Below, in pieces: positions 9,312 through 17,935 of a stretch of 64,000 nucleotides of DNA (position 1 is its first letter; every line of letters begins with the position of its first letter). The position numbers and the translations under genes were made by a program. Below the pieces are notes generated by a model. That model searched no databases and was not told the origin of the DNA. It saw only the letters and a program-made list of their open reading frames with translations. This stretch comes from MRBY01 sp943371005. Its GTDB lineage: Bacteria; Cyanobacteriota; Cyanobacteriia; Cyanobacteriales; MRBY01. The stretch covers positions 1 to 64,000 of the forward strand of contig CALRTB020000013.1 of NCBI GenBank assembly GCA_943371005.1. Reading direction: 5' to 3'.

Positions 9312-9401
9312 TCGTCAGGGAGAAATGCTTCAGACATAGGCAGGGACTGCAAGTTCTGTTATGTTTAAGGACTTAGACAGTCTGGGAGACAGCCGAAGGG
9401 A

Positions 9402-10727
9402 ATGGCTATTTTGCGCAGTGTACGGTTGGCGATCGCCTGTGGTTTAGGCAAAACAATTACAGCGGTGGTACGGGGCCTTAAGCTCAGTGCGGGCAGTGTT
9501 TTACCGGGGGCGATCGCCCGACGCATTTTTCCAGAGATTCTGCCGGATCTGTTCCAACAGGCGAAAAAAGGCGTCATTTTGGTGGTGGGCACCAATGGTA
9601 AAACCACGACTTCACTCTTGATCAAAGCAATCCTCACGGCCCAGGGCTACAGGCTCGCCCATAATGCCACCGGGGCAAACTTGATCAACGGCTTAACGAC
9701 GGCCCTCCTGGAGCACGCGAATCTTTTCGGCCAGCTCGACATCGACTACGCCATCCTAGAAGTGGATGAAAATATTATTCCGATCCTCCTCAAAAGCTGT
9801 TCCCCGACCCATATCCTCGCCCTCAATTTATTCCGTGACCAGCTCGATCGTTACGGGGAAGTCGATACCATTAGTCAGCGTTGGCAACAGGCGATCGCCC
9901 CTCTGCCGCCCGAAACCACTATTATCGTCAATGGCGACGACCCGACCCTCAACGATTTGGGCCAAAACCTCAGCCAGACGGTGAAATTTTTTGGCCTTAA
10001 CGAACCAGATTTATACCTAGAGGCCATCCCCCACGCCGTTGATTCAATTTATTGTCCCCGCTGCGGTGCGCCCCTCACTTACAAAGGCGTTTACCTGTCC
10101 CACCTCGGTGATTACCACTGCGATAGTTGCGGCTTTGCCAAAAATCCCCTCGACATCCACAGCCCAGACTGGGGTCAAATTCTCATCGGTGTATATAACA
10201 AATACAACACCCTCGCCGCCGCCCTCCTGGCGGAAACCCTGGGTATTCACCGGGACATCATTAACGAGCAGATTCAATCCTTTAAAGCGGCCTTTGGTCG
10301 GGCGGAAGAATTAACCATCCAAGGGAAACCGGTGCGGATTCTCCTCTCAAAAAATCCCGTGGGCATGAACGAAACAGTCCGTGCCGTCACTGACTTACAA
10401 CAACAAGGGAAAACGAGCATCGTCCTCGTCGTGCTCAACGACCGCACCCCCGACGGTACCGATGTGTCCTGGATTTGGGATGTGGACTTAGAAAAGCTCA
10501 CCCAATCCCCTGGCAAAATTATCATCAGCGGCGATCGCACTTACGATATGGCATTGCGTTTGCGCTATTGCGAAGGGAATGCTGAATTAATCGTCGAGCC
10601 AAATCTTACCAAAGCCCTTGATCAAGCCCTGGCCCTCAGTCCAGCCGATCAAACCCTCCATATTCTGCCCACCTATTCAGCGATGTTAGAGGTGCGCCAA
10701 ATGTTGACGGGTCGCAAAATTTTGTAG
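9402..10727 (+). CDS. murT: Lipid II isoglutaminyl synthase subunit MurT-like Mur ligase
   Basis: A 441-residue Mur ligase-like protein with ATP-binding loop GTNGKTTT (63-70) and a DUF1727 C-terminal domain. An inserted four-cysteine zinc ribbon (Cys218, 221, 240, 243) is diagnostic for MurT. In Gram-positives MurT works with the glutaminase GatD to amidate the alpha-carboxyl of D-Glu in lipid II. Cyanobacterial homologues exist, but amidation of peptidoglycan there is less well studied. The usual partner gatD is not next to it and was not seen in this window. The start is the ATG at 9402, preceded by GAAGGG. Confidence 0.85.
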   Translation: MAILRSVRLAIACGLGKTITAVVRGLKLSAGSVLPGAIARRIFPEILPDLFQQAKKGVILVVGTNGKTTTSLLIKAILTAQGYRLAHNATGANLINGLTTALLEHANLFGQLDIDYAILEVDENIIPILLKSCSPTHILALNLFRDQLDRYGEVDTISQRWQQAIAPLPPETTIIVNGDDPTLNDLGQNLSQTVKFFGLNEPDLYLEAIPHAVDSIYCPRCGAPLTYKGVYLSHLGDYHCDSCGFAKNPLDIHSPDWGQILIGVYNKYNTLAAALLAETLGIHRDIINEQIQSFKAAFGRAEELTIQGKPVRILLSKNPVGMNETVRAVTDLQQQGKTSIVLVVLNDRTPDGTDVSWIWDVDLEKLTQSPGKIIISGDRTYDMALRLRYCEGNAELIVEPNLTKALDQALALSPADQTLHILPTYSAMLEVRQMLTGRKIL

Positions 10728-10771
10728 GCTATCAAAAATAAATTCTGCTTTCCAGCGCCACCGTTTTTTTG

Positions 10772-11272
10772 ATGGATACCACGACGCAAATTTTGTTTGA
10801 AACCGGTAAAGATGCCTTTCTCCAGGGGGAATATCGCCAAAGCATCGACTATTTCCAGCGCACCGTTGAAAATCTCCCTCCCTATTCCCGGGAATCTGGG
10901 GAAGTGCAACTCTGGCTTGTCAGTGCATACCAGGCCAATAATCAAGGAGAAGAGGCGATCGCCCTCTGCCGTGAACTGATGACCCATCCCTTTGCTAGCA
11001 CCAGCCAACGGGCCCAGCGGCAACTGTATATTCTCGAAGCCCCCAAACTCGAACGCCCCAAAGATTGGCTCACGGAAATCCCCAGCTTGGATAACCTTGA
11101 TCCGGCCAAATCGCTCTATGTCGAGGGCAAGAAAAAAGTTGAGACCAAAGAACTTGCCATCGAGGATTTTGAAGATCTGTCCCAAATCGAAACCCAGGAT
11201 AATCAATTTCTCTGGTGGGCTTTGGGCTTGGGTCTTATTGGGTTGACCAGTTGGGGTATTTGGGGCGGCTGA
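10772..11272 (+). CDS. TPR-like protein with C-terminal membrane anchor
   Basis: About 166 residues. The N-terminal half (FETGKDAFLQGEYRQSIDYF, then ARG-type helices to ~90) looks like two or three tetratricopeptide helices. After a charged linker the protein ends in one hydrophobic span (FLWWALGLGLIGLTSWGIWGG). The ATG at 10772 is used; a TTG lies just before it. It follows murT by 44 bp on the same strand and could be cotranscribed. It is probably a tail-anchored cytoplasmic protein; no specific function is recognised. Confidence 0.75.
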   Translation: MDTTTQILFETGKDAFLQGEYRQSIDYFQRTVENLPPYSRESGEVQLWLVSAYQANNQGEEAIALCRELMTHPFASTSQRAQRQLYILEAPKLERPKDWLTEIPSLDNLDPAKSLYVEGKKKVETKELAIEDFEDLSQIETQDNQFLWWALGLGLIGLTSWGIWGG

Positions 11273-11342
11273 AGCGGCGATGATCCAGGAAGGGTAGTAC
11301 GGTGCGGTAGGATTTGAAGGCTGTGGCTCCATTCCCCTCGGT

Positions 11343-12638
11343 ATGATCAAACATTCGCTAGCCCCTACTTCAGACTATTTACCATCCCTGACAGAACTGG
11401 GCGTGGTTCTCTTGCCTCTCGCCCCTGGCTGGGGGGTTGCTTGCCTGGGAATTCAAATGATTATGTTGTTAAAACAGGCAGGGCTGCAGCTATGGCGGCA
11501 ACCCTTGACTTGGATTTTTGGGGCCATTTCAGTTTGGTTGTTGGGAGTAACGGCGATCGCCCCCTATCCTTTGGAATCTTTGTTGGGGGTGGCCAACTTT
11601 GTACCCTTTTTCATTTTTTTTCTCGCCTTCTCGACCCTCTTTAATACCCTGGATCGCTTGGAGCGACTGGCTTGGCTAATTGTGGCCCCTTCTTTGGCGA
11701 TCGCCGTTTTAGGACTCGGGGAGCTTTGGTTTGGCTGGCGGACACCACCTGTGATTTGGCAACTGTTTGGCTGGGGCTTAACGGGAGAAGGCAATCCCCC
11801 CACGCGGCTGTCCTCCACGTTTATGTATGCCAATATTTGTGCGGCCTATCTGCTGATGGCTTTTTTATTGGGAGTGGGGCTGTGGTTAAAGGATTTTGCC
11901 TGGGGAAAATTACGTCAATCTCGAATTTTTCTTTATCTCACGGTGACTTTAGTTCTAGATGGCATTGCTCTGATTTTGACGAATTCTCGGAATGTCTGGG
12001 CGATCGCCTTTTTAGGGCTGTTTATCTATGCCATTTATGCGGGTTGGTGGTGGATCTGTGGCCTTGCAACGGGCCTCGGTACCGCAATTCTCGGCGCATC
12101 CTTTGGCCAAACCCCCTGGCGGGATCCCCTACGCCAAATTGTGCCTTACTACTTTTGGGGTCGTCTGTCGGATCAAATGCACCGGGGCCGCGCCATCGAA
12201 GATCTCCGTACTACCCAATGGCAGTTTGTCCTCGATATGATTCGTCAGCGGCCTTTGACGGGGTGGGGTGTCCGCAGTTTTACTCCCAGTTATGAAGTGG
12301 CGATGAACCGTTGGCTGGGCCACCCCCACAATTTTTACTTGATGCTCACTTCTGAAATTGGCATTCCCTTCGCGGCCTTATTTATCGGCACCATCGGCTG
12401 GCTCTATGCCCAGGGGGTGTTGGCCTGGCGCAAGTTGTCTGACCGGGGCGATCGCCTCTTGTTGTTCAGTTATCTGATGGCTTTTGGGGGTTATGTGTTG
12501 TTCAATACCCTCGATGTGACGGTGCTCGATTTGCGTTTAAATCTATTTACTTGGCTCCTCCTGAGTGCGATCTGGGGTTTGGGGCAACAGGTAAATTACC
12601 CCAGAAATCATAGTCAAAGCGACGGCCAGCCAGAATAA
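11343..12638 (+). CDS. O-antigen ligase / Wzy-type polysaccharide membrane protein
   Basis: A 431-residue polytopic membrane protein with about ten hydrophobic spans and a large periplasmic loop bearing RPLTGWGVRSF and WLGHPHNFYLMLTSEIG. The GHPHN motif with a following TM pair is the Wzy_C / O-antigen ligase superfamily signature. Members ligate or polymerise glycans from undecaprenyl carriers; the cyanobacterial IctB proteins also belong here. Glycan ligase is preferred from the motif, but the substrate is not inferable. The last 96 bases overlap the end of pgsA on the opposite strand. Confidence 0.82.
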   Translation: MIKHSLAPTSDYLPSLTELGVVLLPLAPGWGVACLGIQMIMLLKQAGLQLWRQPLTWIFGAISVWLLGVTAIAPYPLESLLGVANFVPFFIFFLAFSTLFNTLDRLERLAWLIVAPSLAIAVLGLGELWFGWRTPPVIWQLFGWGLTGEGNPPTRLSSTFMYANICAAYLLMAFLLGVGLWLKDFAWGKLRQSRIFLYLTVTLVLDGIALILTNSRNVWAIAFLGLFIYAIYAGWWWICGLATGLGTAILGASFGQTPWRDPLRQIVPYYFWGRLSDQMHRGRAIEDLRTTQWQFVLDMIRQRPLTGWGVRSFTPSYEVAMNRWLGHPHNFYLMLTSEIGIPFAALFIGTIGWLYAQGVLAWRKLSDRGDRLLLFSYLMAFGGYVLFNTLDVTVLDLRLNLFTWLLLSAIWGLGQQVNYPRNHSQSDGQPE

Positions 12639-13079
12639 ACCTAAAGCCAATACTTCCCCTTGGGTGGTGATGGGGTAAATGAGCAGGGCGATCGCCGCAA
12701 TTTGCGTGACCGTTTTCGCCTTGCCCCAAAGATTGGCCCCCTGAATTTTCTTTTCCCCGGTGACGCGCCAACCAGCAATGGTCAGTTCCCGCGCCAAAAT
12801 CAGAAAAACGCCCCAAGCAGGAATCTGTTGCAGATGAACCAAAGACAATAGCGGTGCTGTGACCAGCAGTTTATCCACAAGCGGATCAAGAAATTTGCCT
12901 AAATCCGTCACCTGATCGAGTTTGCGGGCTAAATAGCCATCTAGCCAATCGGTCAAGGCTACGACGAGAAAAATAACTAGGGCAATGAGGCGTAGTCGCG
13001 GTGTTGGATTTTCTAACAGCAATAATAGAAAAGGAACACCCGCCAACCGAGAAACTGTGATCCAAGTGGGTAAATTCAT
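12543..13079 (-). CDS. pgsA: CDP-diacylglycerol--glycerol-3-phosphate 3-phosphatidyltransferase
   Basis: A 178-residue CDP-alcohol phosphatidyltransferase catalysing the committed step to phosphatidylglycerol, an essential thylakoid lipid. The family signature DG-x2-AR-x8-G-x3-D-x3-D is complete: Asp47, Gly48, Ala51, Arg52, Gly61, Asp65, Asp69. About five or six hydrophobic spans are present. The ATG is at 13077-13079. The C-terminal span and tail (from ISGVIYLLPQ to the TAG at 12543-12545) are encoded within the complement of the Wzy-type gene, a genuine tail-to-tail overlap of 96 bp. Confidence 0.93.
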   Translation of the reverse strand: MNLPTWITVSRLAGVPFLLLLLENPTPRLRLIALVIFLVVALTDWLDGYLARKLDQVTDLGKFLDPLVDKLLVTAPLLSLVHLQQIPAWGVFLILARELTIAGWRVTGEKKIQGANLWGKAKTVTQIAAIALLIYPITTQGEVLALGLFWLAVALTMISGVIYLLPQTPDRTQEEPSK

Positions 13080-13122
13080 ATAAACTTCTCAGAACAACCT
13101 AACCTCCCATCATGTCACACCA

Positions 13123-13704
13123 ATGTCTGTTTCCATGACGCGCATTGCCCTCTTTGGTACCAGTGCTGATCCGCCTACGGTGGGCCACCAAGCGATCCTC
13201 CGCTGGCTCAGTGAACATTATGATCAAGTGGCGGTTTGGGCTGCAGATAATCCTTTTAAAAAACATGGGGCTTCCTTGGCCCAACGGTCAGCGATGTTGC
13301 AGTTGGTGATCGAGGATTTGGGTTGTGACAATGTTTTAGTAGATGAACGCCTCAGTGATCGCCGCAGCTTAAATACTCTCCAGCGCGCCCAGACTATTTG
13401 GGGTCAAGAAGCCGCATTTTTTCTAGTAATTGGCTCTGATTTGGTCAGTCAGATTCCCCGTTGGTATCGGGCGAAGGATCTCCTCCAGCAGGTTACTCTC
13501 CTCATTTTTCCGCGCCGGGGCTACCCTCTCCAACCGGAAGCGCTGCAACAACTAGACGCCCTCAAAGGTTCTTGGGAAACGGCTACCTATGTGCCACCTT
13601 CAGTTTCTTCTAGTGAATATCGTAGTGAGGGCAAACAAAAGACTGTCATTCCCGCTGTTACCGACTATATTCAGACCCATAATCTGTATCAAGAACTATC
13701 CTGA
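13123..13704 (+). CDS. nadD: Nicotinate-nucleotide adenylyltransferase
   Basis: A 193-residue nucleotidyltransferase of NAD biosynthesis, converting nicotinate mononucleotide and ATP to deamido-NAD. The HxGH-type loop is FGTSADPPTVGH (11-22). The second motif, normally ISSTxIR, appears as SSSEYRSEG and keeps the Ser and Arg. The fold, length and the IGSDLVSQIPRWYRA segment agree with the family. An in-frame ATG at 13135 (MTRIALFG) is an alternative start. It is divergent from pgsA across 43 bp. Confidence 0.88.
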   Translation: MSVSMTRIALFGTSADPPTVGHQAILRWLSEHYDQVAVWAADNPFKKHGASLAQRSAMLQLVIEDLGCDNVLVDERLSDRRSLNTLQRAQTIWGQEAAFFLVIGSDLVSQIPRWYRAKDLLQQVTLLIFPRRGYPLQPEALQQLDALKGSWETATYVPPSVSSSEYRSEGKQKTVIPAVTDYIQTHNLYQELS

Positions 13705-13709
13705 GTCGT

Positions 13710-14426
13710 CTAAAAATTACGCATTAGTCGGGGCGATCGCCGTTTTGGATAAGGTCTTGGGGGAGGATTATTGGGATTTTTGCTGTAGCGTACCCGCAGT
13801 TGTTCCCGCACATCCCAAAAGACATCTCGCCGCAAATAGGGATATAGCCCTACCCAAAGATTGAGTCGCGGTACATAGGCATCCGTCACTTTTAATTTGG
13901 GGCCGAGATTACGCTCGTTCGACAACACCAACAATTCAATGGCTTGGCCCGGTTTGAGGTTGCGATGGATGGGGGCTACCGGCGCTTGAATACGAGCTAA
14001 ATAGCCTTCTTTGTCACCGACTTCTAAATTAATGCGCCGTTCTCGATTTTCGACCCGCAGCAAACGGCCAAGTTTATCGACTTCTTCCTGGGTACGGACA
14101 ATTTCTTCGGTGAGGTAAACATCGAGAATTTTGCCCCGCCAAAAAAAGCAGTAGGATTGCCGCCGATATTCCGCGTTTTTCAGACTAGCTGAGTAAATGG
14201 GCGACCAAAACCAATACAAACCACCAATGATTTGGGTCAGGAGCCGGAGGGAATCCGTTTCCCGCAGCAAGAGGCCCAGTAGAAAAAACAAGACCACCAA
14301 AATAAAGGAGATTAAGGCACGTCGTAAAAAATCCTCGGTTTTCCCCCAGTAATATTGGTATTGCTCGGCGCTGGCCACCAGGGGAATTAGTTGTTCAAAT
14401 TTTTCTTGGGTAATGGGAATGAGCAT
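13710..14426 (-). CDS. Conserved cyanobacterial membrane protein of unknown function
   Basis: 238 residues. Two adjacent hydrophobic spans (about 36-56 and 62-80) follow a cytoplasmic N-terminus. The rest is soluble, beta-rich and strongly basic at the end (PRPYPKRRSPRLMRNF). I recall relatives annotated loosely as a phosphate transporter permease in cyanobacteria, but two spans cannot form a permease, so that name is not adopted. It ends 6 bp from the end of nadD (convergent) and its ATG at 14424-14426 lies just after the stop of the Rpn-type gene, suggesting cotranscription. Confidence 0.75.
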   Translation of the reverse strand: MLIPITQEKFEQLIPLVASAEQYQYYWGKTEDFLRRALISFILVVLFFLLGLLLRETDSLRLLTQIIGGLYWFWSPIYSASLKNAEYRRQSYCFFWRGKILDVYLTEEIVRTQEEVDKLGRLLRVENRERRINLEVGDKEGYLARIQAPVAPIHRNLKPGQAIELLVLSNERNLGPKLKVTDAYVPRLNLWVGLYPYLRRDVFWDVREQLRVRYSKNPNNPPPRPYPKRRSPRLMRNF

Positions 14427-14429
14427 TGG

Positions 14430-15248
14430 TTAAGCTTGGGTGCCCTCTTGTGGCGATCGCCCTTGATCATCCTGAATGATTTTAGTCACTGTTTCAACGG
14501 AATCATCAACAATCTCAGCAATCTCTTCCACCGAAAAACCTTTGCCTTGTAACCGTGCAATCACAAGGCGTTTTTCCTGCTGAATGCCACGATTTAGAAT
14601 TTCGTTATACCAAGGGGATTCCTGTAAAACGGTCATATCCCACCTCATAATTTGCTGAATCAAGGGAATTTCTAATATAAAGCTAGCAAAAAAGGCCAAC
14701 AGCGGCTCCAATTCATCAAGTCGTTCTTCTTGACGTAGTTGGTAAACCGCCTCCCGAATCAAGGCTTCATCATTGCCCCCGGCGAGAACGGGCACAAAGG
14801 GCAATAGTGAGGTTAGGGATTGAGCCAAAACCAAATTTGCCTCCACCTCCCAAAGGTTAATCACTTGATAATCCTGCCTTGCTTGCAACCCTTTAAACTC
14901 TGCTTGGTAGGAGGTCGGGATCTGGGGCTTGTTTGCCGGGGACAAAATATTGATTAGCACCGGGTAAACGGGCAAGTTGAATTTTTCCCGCGCCAGGGCG
15001 GCATAGGCCGTCATTCGTCGGGGCATCTGGGCGGTATAACGTAGCTGCAATTCGTTGAGCAGCAGAAAATCACCCGCCTGGGGGCAAGTAACGCGCAACA
15101 GCACATCGCTATCACGGCTGACCCACTGGAATTGGGGGTCGATAAATTCTTGAGCCTGGAGCGTTTGATCCCCCATAACCCACTGCACCCAGGCATCGGG
15201 GTTGAGACTAATGAGACGTTTACTGCCAATGTCGGCGGGTTTTGCCAT
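14430..15248 (-). CDS. Rpn-family / PD-(D/E)XK nuclease-like protein
   Basis: 272 residues beginning MAKPADIGSKRLISLNPDAW, the typical opening of a large cyanobacterial family annotated as Rpn recombination-promoting nuclease or putative transposase. The core has the pattern DVLLRV, then DFLLLNELQLRY, where the acidic-x-Gln dyad fits a PD-(D/E)XK active site. The C-terminal ~60 residues (VIARLQGKGFSVEEIAEIVD) resemble a helix-turn-helix. These genes are often multicopy and spread horizontally, but no inverted repeats flank this copy. Its stop lies 3 bp before the ATG of the following membrane-protein gene. Confidence 0.75.
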   Translation of the reverse strand: MAKPADIGSKRLISLNPDAWVQWVMGDQTLQAQEFIDPQFQWVSRDSDVLLRVTCPQAGDFLLLNELQLRYTAQMPRRMTAYAALAREKFNLPVYPVLINILSPANKPQIPTSYQAEFKGLQARQDYQVINLWEVEANLVLAQSLTSLLPFVPVLAGGNDEALIREAVYQLRQEERLDELEPLLAFFASFILEIPLIQQIMRWDMTVLQESPWYNEILNRGIQQEKRLVIARLQGKGFSVEEIAEIVDDSVETVTKIIQDDQGRSPQEGTQA

Positions 15249-15259
15249 GTTCAGCGCAT

Positions 15260-16087
15260 CTACAGGATATTTTCTAGGCCATAAACGAGAGTTTGTAGTT
15301 CGGTAACTTTACGAATGGAGAGCAGCACACCGGGCATATAGCAGGAGCGATCGCTGGTGTCATGGCGTAGGGTATAGATTTGACCTGGGGCACCGAAAAT
15401 CATTTCCTGGTGGGCGATCAAACCTGGCAAACGGACGCTGTGGATGCGGATATTGTCTTCGGTGACAGCCCCTTTCGCCCCCGGCATTTCTTCTTTTTCT
15501 TCCACTTCGGCGGGATTAAATTGTTTGCCGAGTTCCGCCAACATCTGGGCGGTTTTAATGGCGGTACCACTGGGGGCATCGGCCTTTTGGTTGTGGTGGA
15601 GCTCAATAATTTCGACGTGATCAAAATATTTAGCGGCCTGCAATGAAGCCTGTTGCATGAGGACAACGCCAATGGAGAAGTTGGGGATGATTAAGGCCCC
15701 AGTGCTGGCTTTTTCGGCAAATTCTTTGAGGTCATTAATTTGTTCTTCGCTTAACCCTGTAGTGCCGACCACTGGGCGCACACCATAGGCGATCGCCGCA
15801 CGGGTATTGGCATAGACTCCGCTGGGGTGGGTAAAGTCCACCATTACCCCTTGGATCTTGCTCTGGGTCGCCATGACGAGGGAAGCCTCTAAATCATTAA
15901 CAATGGGGACTTCAACCGCGCCACAGCCAGCAATTTCTCCCGCATCCTGGCCTAAAAGTGCTGGATTTTTATCAACAGCAGCGATAATCTCCATATCCGC
16001 AGCCCCAGCTACGGCTTTGACCACTTCCCGGCCCATTTTGCCACCGGCACCATTGATCACAACTGGGATTTTGTTGATATTTTCCAT
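15260..16087 (-). CDS. dapB: 4-hydroxy-tetrahydrodipicolinate reductase
   Basis: A 275-residue NAD(P)H-dependent reductase of the lysine/diaminopimelate pathway, needed for peptidoglycan cross-bridges. The N-terminal nucleotide fold has NGAGGKMGR (12-20). The catalytic signature ELHHNQKADAPSGTA carries His164, His165 and Lys168. Length and the C-terminal LRHDTSDRSCYMPGVLL block fit the family. The ATG is at 16085-16087. It is divergent from purA; it ends 11 bp before the Rpn-type gene, which lies downstream. Confidence 0.96.
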   Translation of the reverse strand: MENINKIPVVINGAGGKMGREVVKAVAGAADMEIIAAVDKNPALLGQDAGEIAGCGAVEVPIVNDLEASLVMATQSKIQGVMVDFTHPSGVYANTRAAIAYGVRPVVGTTGLSEEQINDLKEFAEKASTGALIIPNFSIGVVLMQQASLQAAKYFDHVEIIELHHNQKADAPSGTAIKTAQMLAELGKQFNPAEVEEKEEMPGAKGAVTEDNIRIHSVRLPGLIAHQEMIFGAPGQIYTLRHDTSDRSCYMPGVLLSIRKVTELQTLVYGLENIL

Positions 16088-16179
16088 GACTTCCCTTAGA
16101 AAACTTTTTTAAAAAGCTTGACACAAGATCGCCAAAGTCACAATAATTAAAGTTTGTGTGAATTAGAGTAGACAAACCC

Positions 16180-17511
16180 TTGGCTAACGTAGTTGTCATT
16201 GGTGCCCAATGGGGTGACGAAGGAAAAGGAAAGATCACGGATTTACTGAGCAAATCCGCCGATGTTGTCGTGCGCTCCCAAGGGGGCGTGAATGCAGGAC
16301 ACACCGTCGTTGTGCAGGGACAAACTTTTAAGCTTCATCTAATCCCTTCCGGCATTTTATATCCAGATACCGAATGTATCATCGGCTCAGGGACGGTCAT
16401 TGATCCGAAAGTCCTCCTCGAAGAAATTGATCAGCTCCACCGTCTGAATGTTTCGACGGAAAATCTGTTTATTTCCCAAACCGCCCACGTGACGATGCCC
16501 TACCACCGTTTAATCGATGGGGCCTCTGAAGAAATGCGCGGCGATCGCAAAATTGGCACCACCGGACGGGGCATTGGCCCAACCTATGCCGATAAGTCCG
16601 AACGGACTGGGGTAAGGGTTCTCGATCTCATGGATCTTGAAAACTCCCAAGACAAATTTGTTTGGGCGATCAAATACAAAAACGTCATTCTCGAAAAACT
16701 TTACGATCTTCCTCCCCTAGATCCCCAGGAAGTCATCGAAGAATATCGCGCCTATGCCGATGCGCTGCGCCCCCATATTGTAGACAGCTCCCTCAAGGTT
16801 TTTGAAGGCGTCAACGCGAAGAAAAATATTCTATTTGAAGGGGCTCAGGGTACCCTCCTCGATATTGATCACGGAACATACCCCTACGTCACCTCCTCTA
16901 ACCCCATTGCGGGAGGTGCTTGTGTGGGTGCCGGGATTGGCCCCACCATCATTGACCGGGTCATTGGTGTCGCTAAAGCCTACACCACACGGGTCGGAGA
17001 AGGGCCATTCCCCACAGAACTCGATGACGAGATCGGTGAACTCCTTGGCCATGTGGGTGCAGAATTTGGGACAACCACGGGGCGTCGGCGTCGCTGTGGC
17101 TGGTTCGATGCCGTCATTGGGCGCTATGCGGCGCGGATTAATGGCCTAGATTGTCTGGCGATTACTAAACTAGATGTGCTCGATTCCCTCGACGAAATCA
17201 AGGTCTGTGTGGCCTACGAAATCGACGGGGAAGCTTGTGAACACTTCCCGAGTAATGCTAATCTGTTTGCTCGTTGCAAGCCGATTTATAAGACAATGCC
17301 TGGCTGGAAACAGCCCACGAGCGAGTGTCGTTCCCTCGATGAATTGCCCAAGGAAGCGCTTGCTTACTTGAAATTCCTAGCAGAATTAATGGACGTGCCG
17401 ATCGCCATTGTTTCTCTGGGGGCAGGTCGAGAACAAACGATCATCGTCGAAGACCCAATCCATGGTCCCAAACGGGCCTTGTTGGATCGCAACGGTGAAC
17501 CCATCGGCTAA
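16180..17511 (+). CDS. purA: Adenylosuccinate synthetase (TTG start)
   Basis: A 443-residue GTP-dependent ligase joining IMP and aspartate in AMP synthesis. The conserved start ANVVVIGAQWGDEGKGKI, the NAGHTVV loop, GTTGRGIGPTYADK and the VGEGPFPTEL block are all present. The start codon must be TTG at 16180. An in-frame TGA sits at 16159-16161 and no ATG or GTG lies between it and the conserved N-terminus, while the protein begins exactly as in other PurA. The gene is divergent from dapB and is followed by rplY 55 bp downstream. Confidence 0.96.
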   Translation: MANVVVIGAQWGDEGKGKITDLLSKSADVVVRSQGGVNAGHTVVVQGQTFKLHLIPSGILYPDTECIIGSGTVIDPKVLLEEIDQLHRLNVSTENLFISQTAHVTMPYHRLIDGASEEMRGDRKIGTTGRGIGPTYADKSERTGVRVLDLMDLENSQDKFVWAIKYKNVILEKLYDLPPLDPQEVIEEYRAYADALRPHIVDSSLKVFEGVNAKKNILFEGAQGTLLDIDHGTYPYVTSSNPIAGGACVGAGIGPTIIDRVIGVAKAYTTRVGEGPFPTELDDEIGELLGHVGAEFGTTTGRRRRCGWFDAVIGRYAARINGLDCLAITKLDVLDSLDEIKVCVAYEIDGEACEHFPSNANLFARCKPIYKTMPGWKQPTSECRSLDELPKEALAYLKFLAELMDVPIAIVSLGAGREQTIIVEDPIHGPKRALLDRNGEPIG

Positions 17512-17566
17512 GCCTGCTATTTTTTAACTTTTTATTCTCTAACGCTATTTATTTAGGTTATTTCCC

Positions 17567-17860
17567 ATGTCTTTAACGATTGAATGTCAAGCTCGCCCCG
17601 AAGGGGTCAACCCCCGTGCGCTCCGCCGTGATGGACTGCTACCGGTCAACCTCTATGGTCACAAGGGTGCTGGTTCTGATGTGTTTGTGGTGGACTACAA
17701 AGAAGCATTAACATTGCTGAAAAAAGTAACCCCTAACGAAACTGTGGTTGAAGTCAAAACTCCTGATTGGTCTGGCACTGCGGTTGTACGAGAAATCCAG
17801 TCCCATCCTTGGAAGCGCAATTTGTTGCACCTCAGCTTTTTCCACACGGATGCTGCGTAA
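17567..17860 (+). CDS. rplY: 50S ribosomal protein L25
   Basis: A 97-residue single-domain L25 (5S rRNA-binding) protein. The motif RALRRDGLLPVNLYGHKG matches the family's RxxGxIPaVlYG element. Central VDYKEALTLLKKV and the end VREIQSHPWKRNLLHLSFF complete the domain. The C-terminal Ctc/TL5 extension seen in some bacteria is absent. A rho-independent terminator follows at 17890-17920. Confidence 0.92.
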   Translation: MSLTIECQARPEGVNPRALRRDGLLPVNLYGHKGAGSDVFVVDYKEALTLLKKVTPNETVVEVKTPDWSGTAVVREIQSHPWKRNLLHLSFFHTDAA

Positions 17861-17889
17861 GGACACCTAATTTGATTGGTTAAGATGGG

Positions 17890-17920
17890 GAGGGCGTCAC
17901 AGAAAGTGCCCTCTTTTTTT
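17890..17920 (+). terminator. Rho-independent terminator after rplY
   Basis: GAGGGC (17890-17895) pairs with GCCCTC (17908-17913), with a 12-nt loop, and is followed directly by seven T residues. It lies 30 bp after the rplY stop, so it most likely ends the purA-rplY transcript just before pyrB. Confidence 0.8.
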
Positions 17921-17935
17921 GTGGCTTGATAGTGA

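Noticed and set aside
10673..11350. 225-codon minus-strand ORF
   Set aside because: It lies fully antisense to the TPR-like gene and the end of murT. The plus-strand gene has a membrane anchor, a sensible start and normal spacing, while the antisense product shows no domain.
11672..12295. 207-codon plus-strand ORF inside the Wzy-type gene
   Set aside because: It is a second frame of the polytopic membrane gene; the translation is Cys/Arg/Pro-rich without structure.
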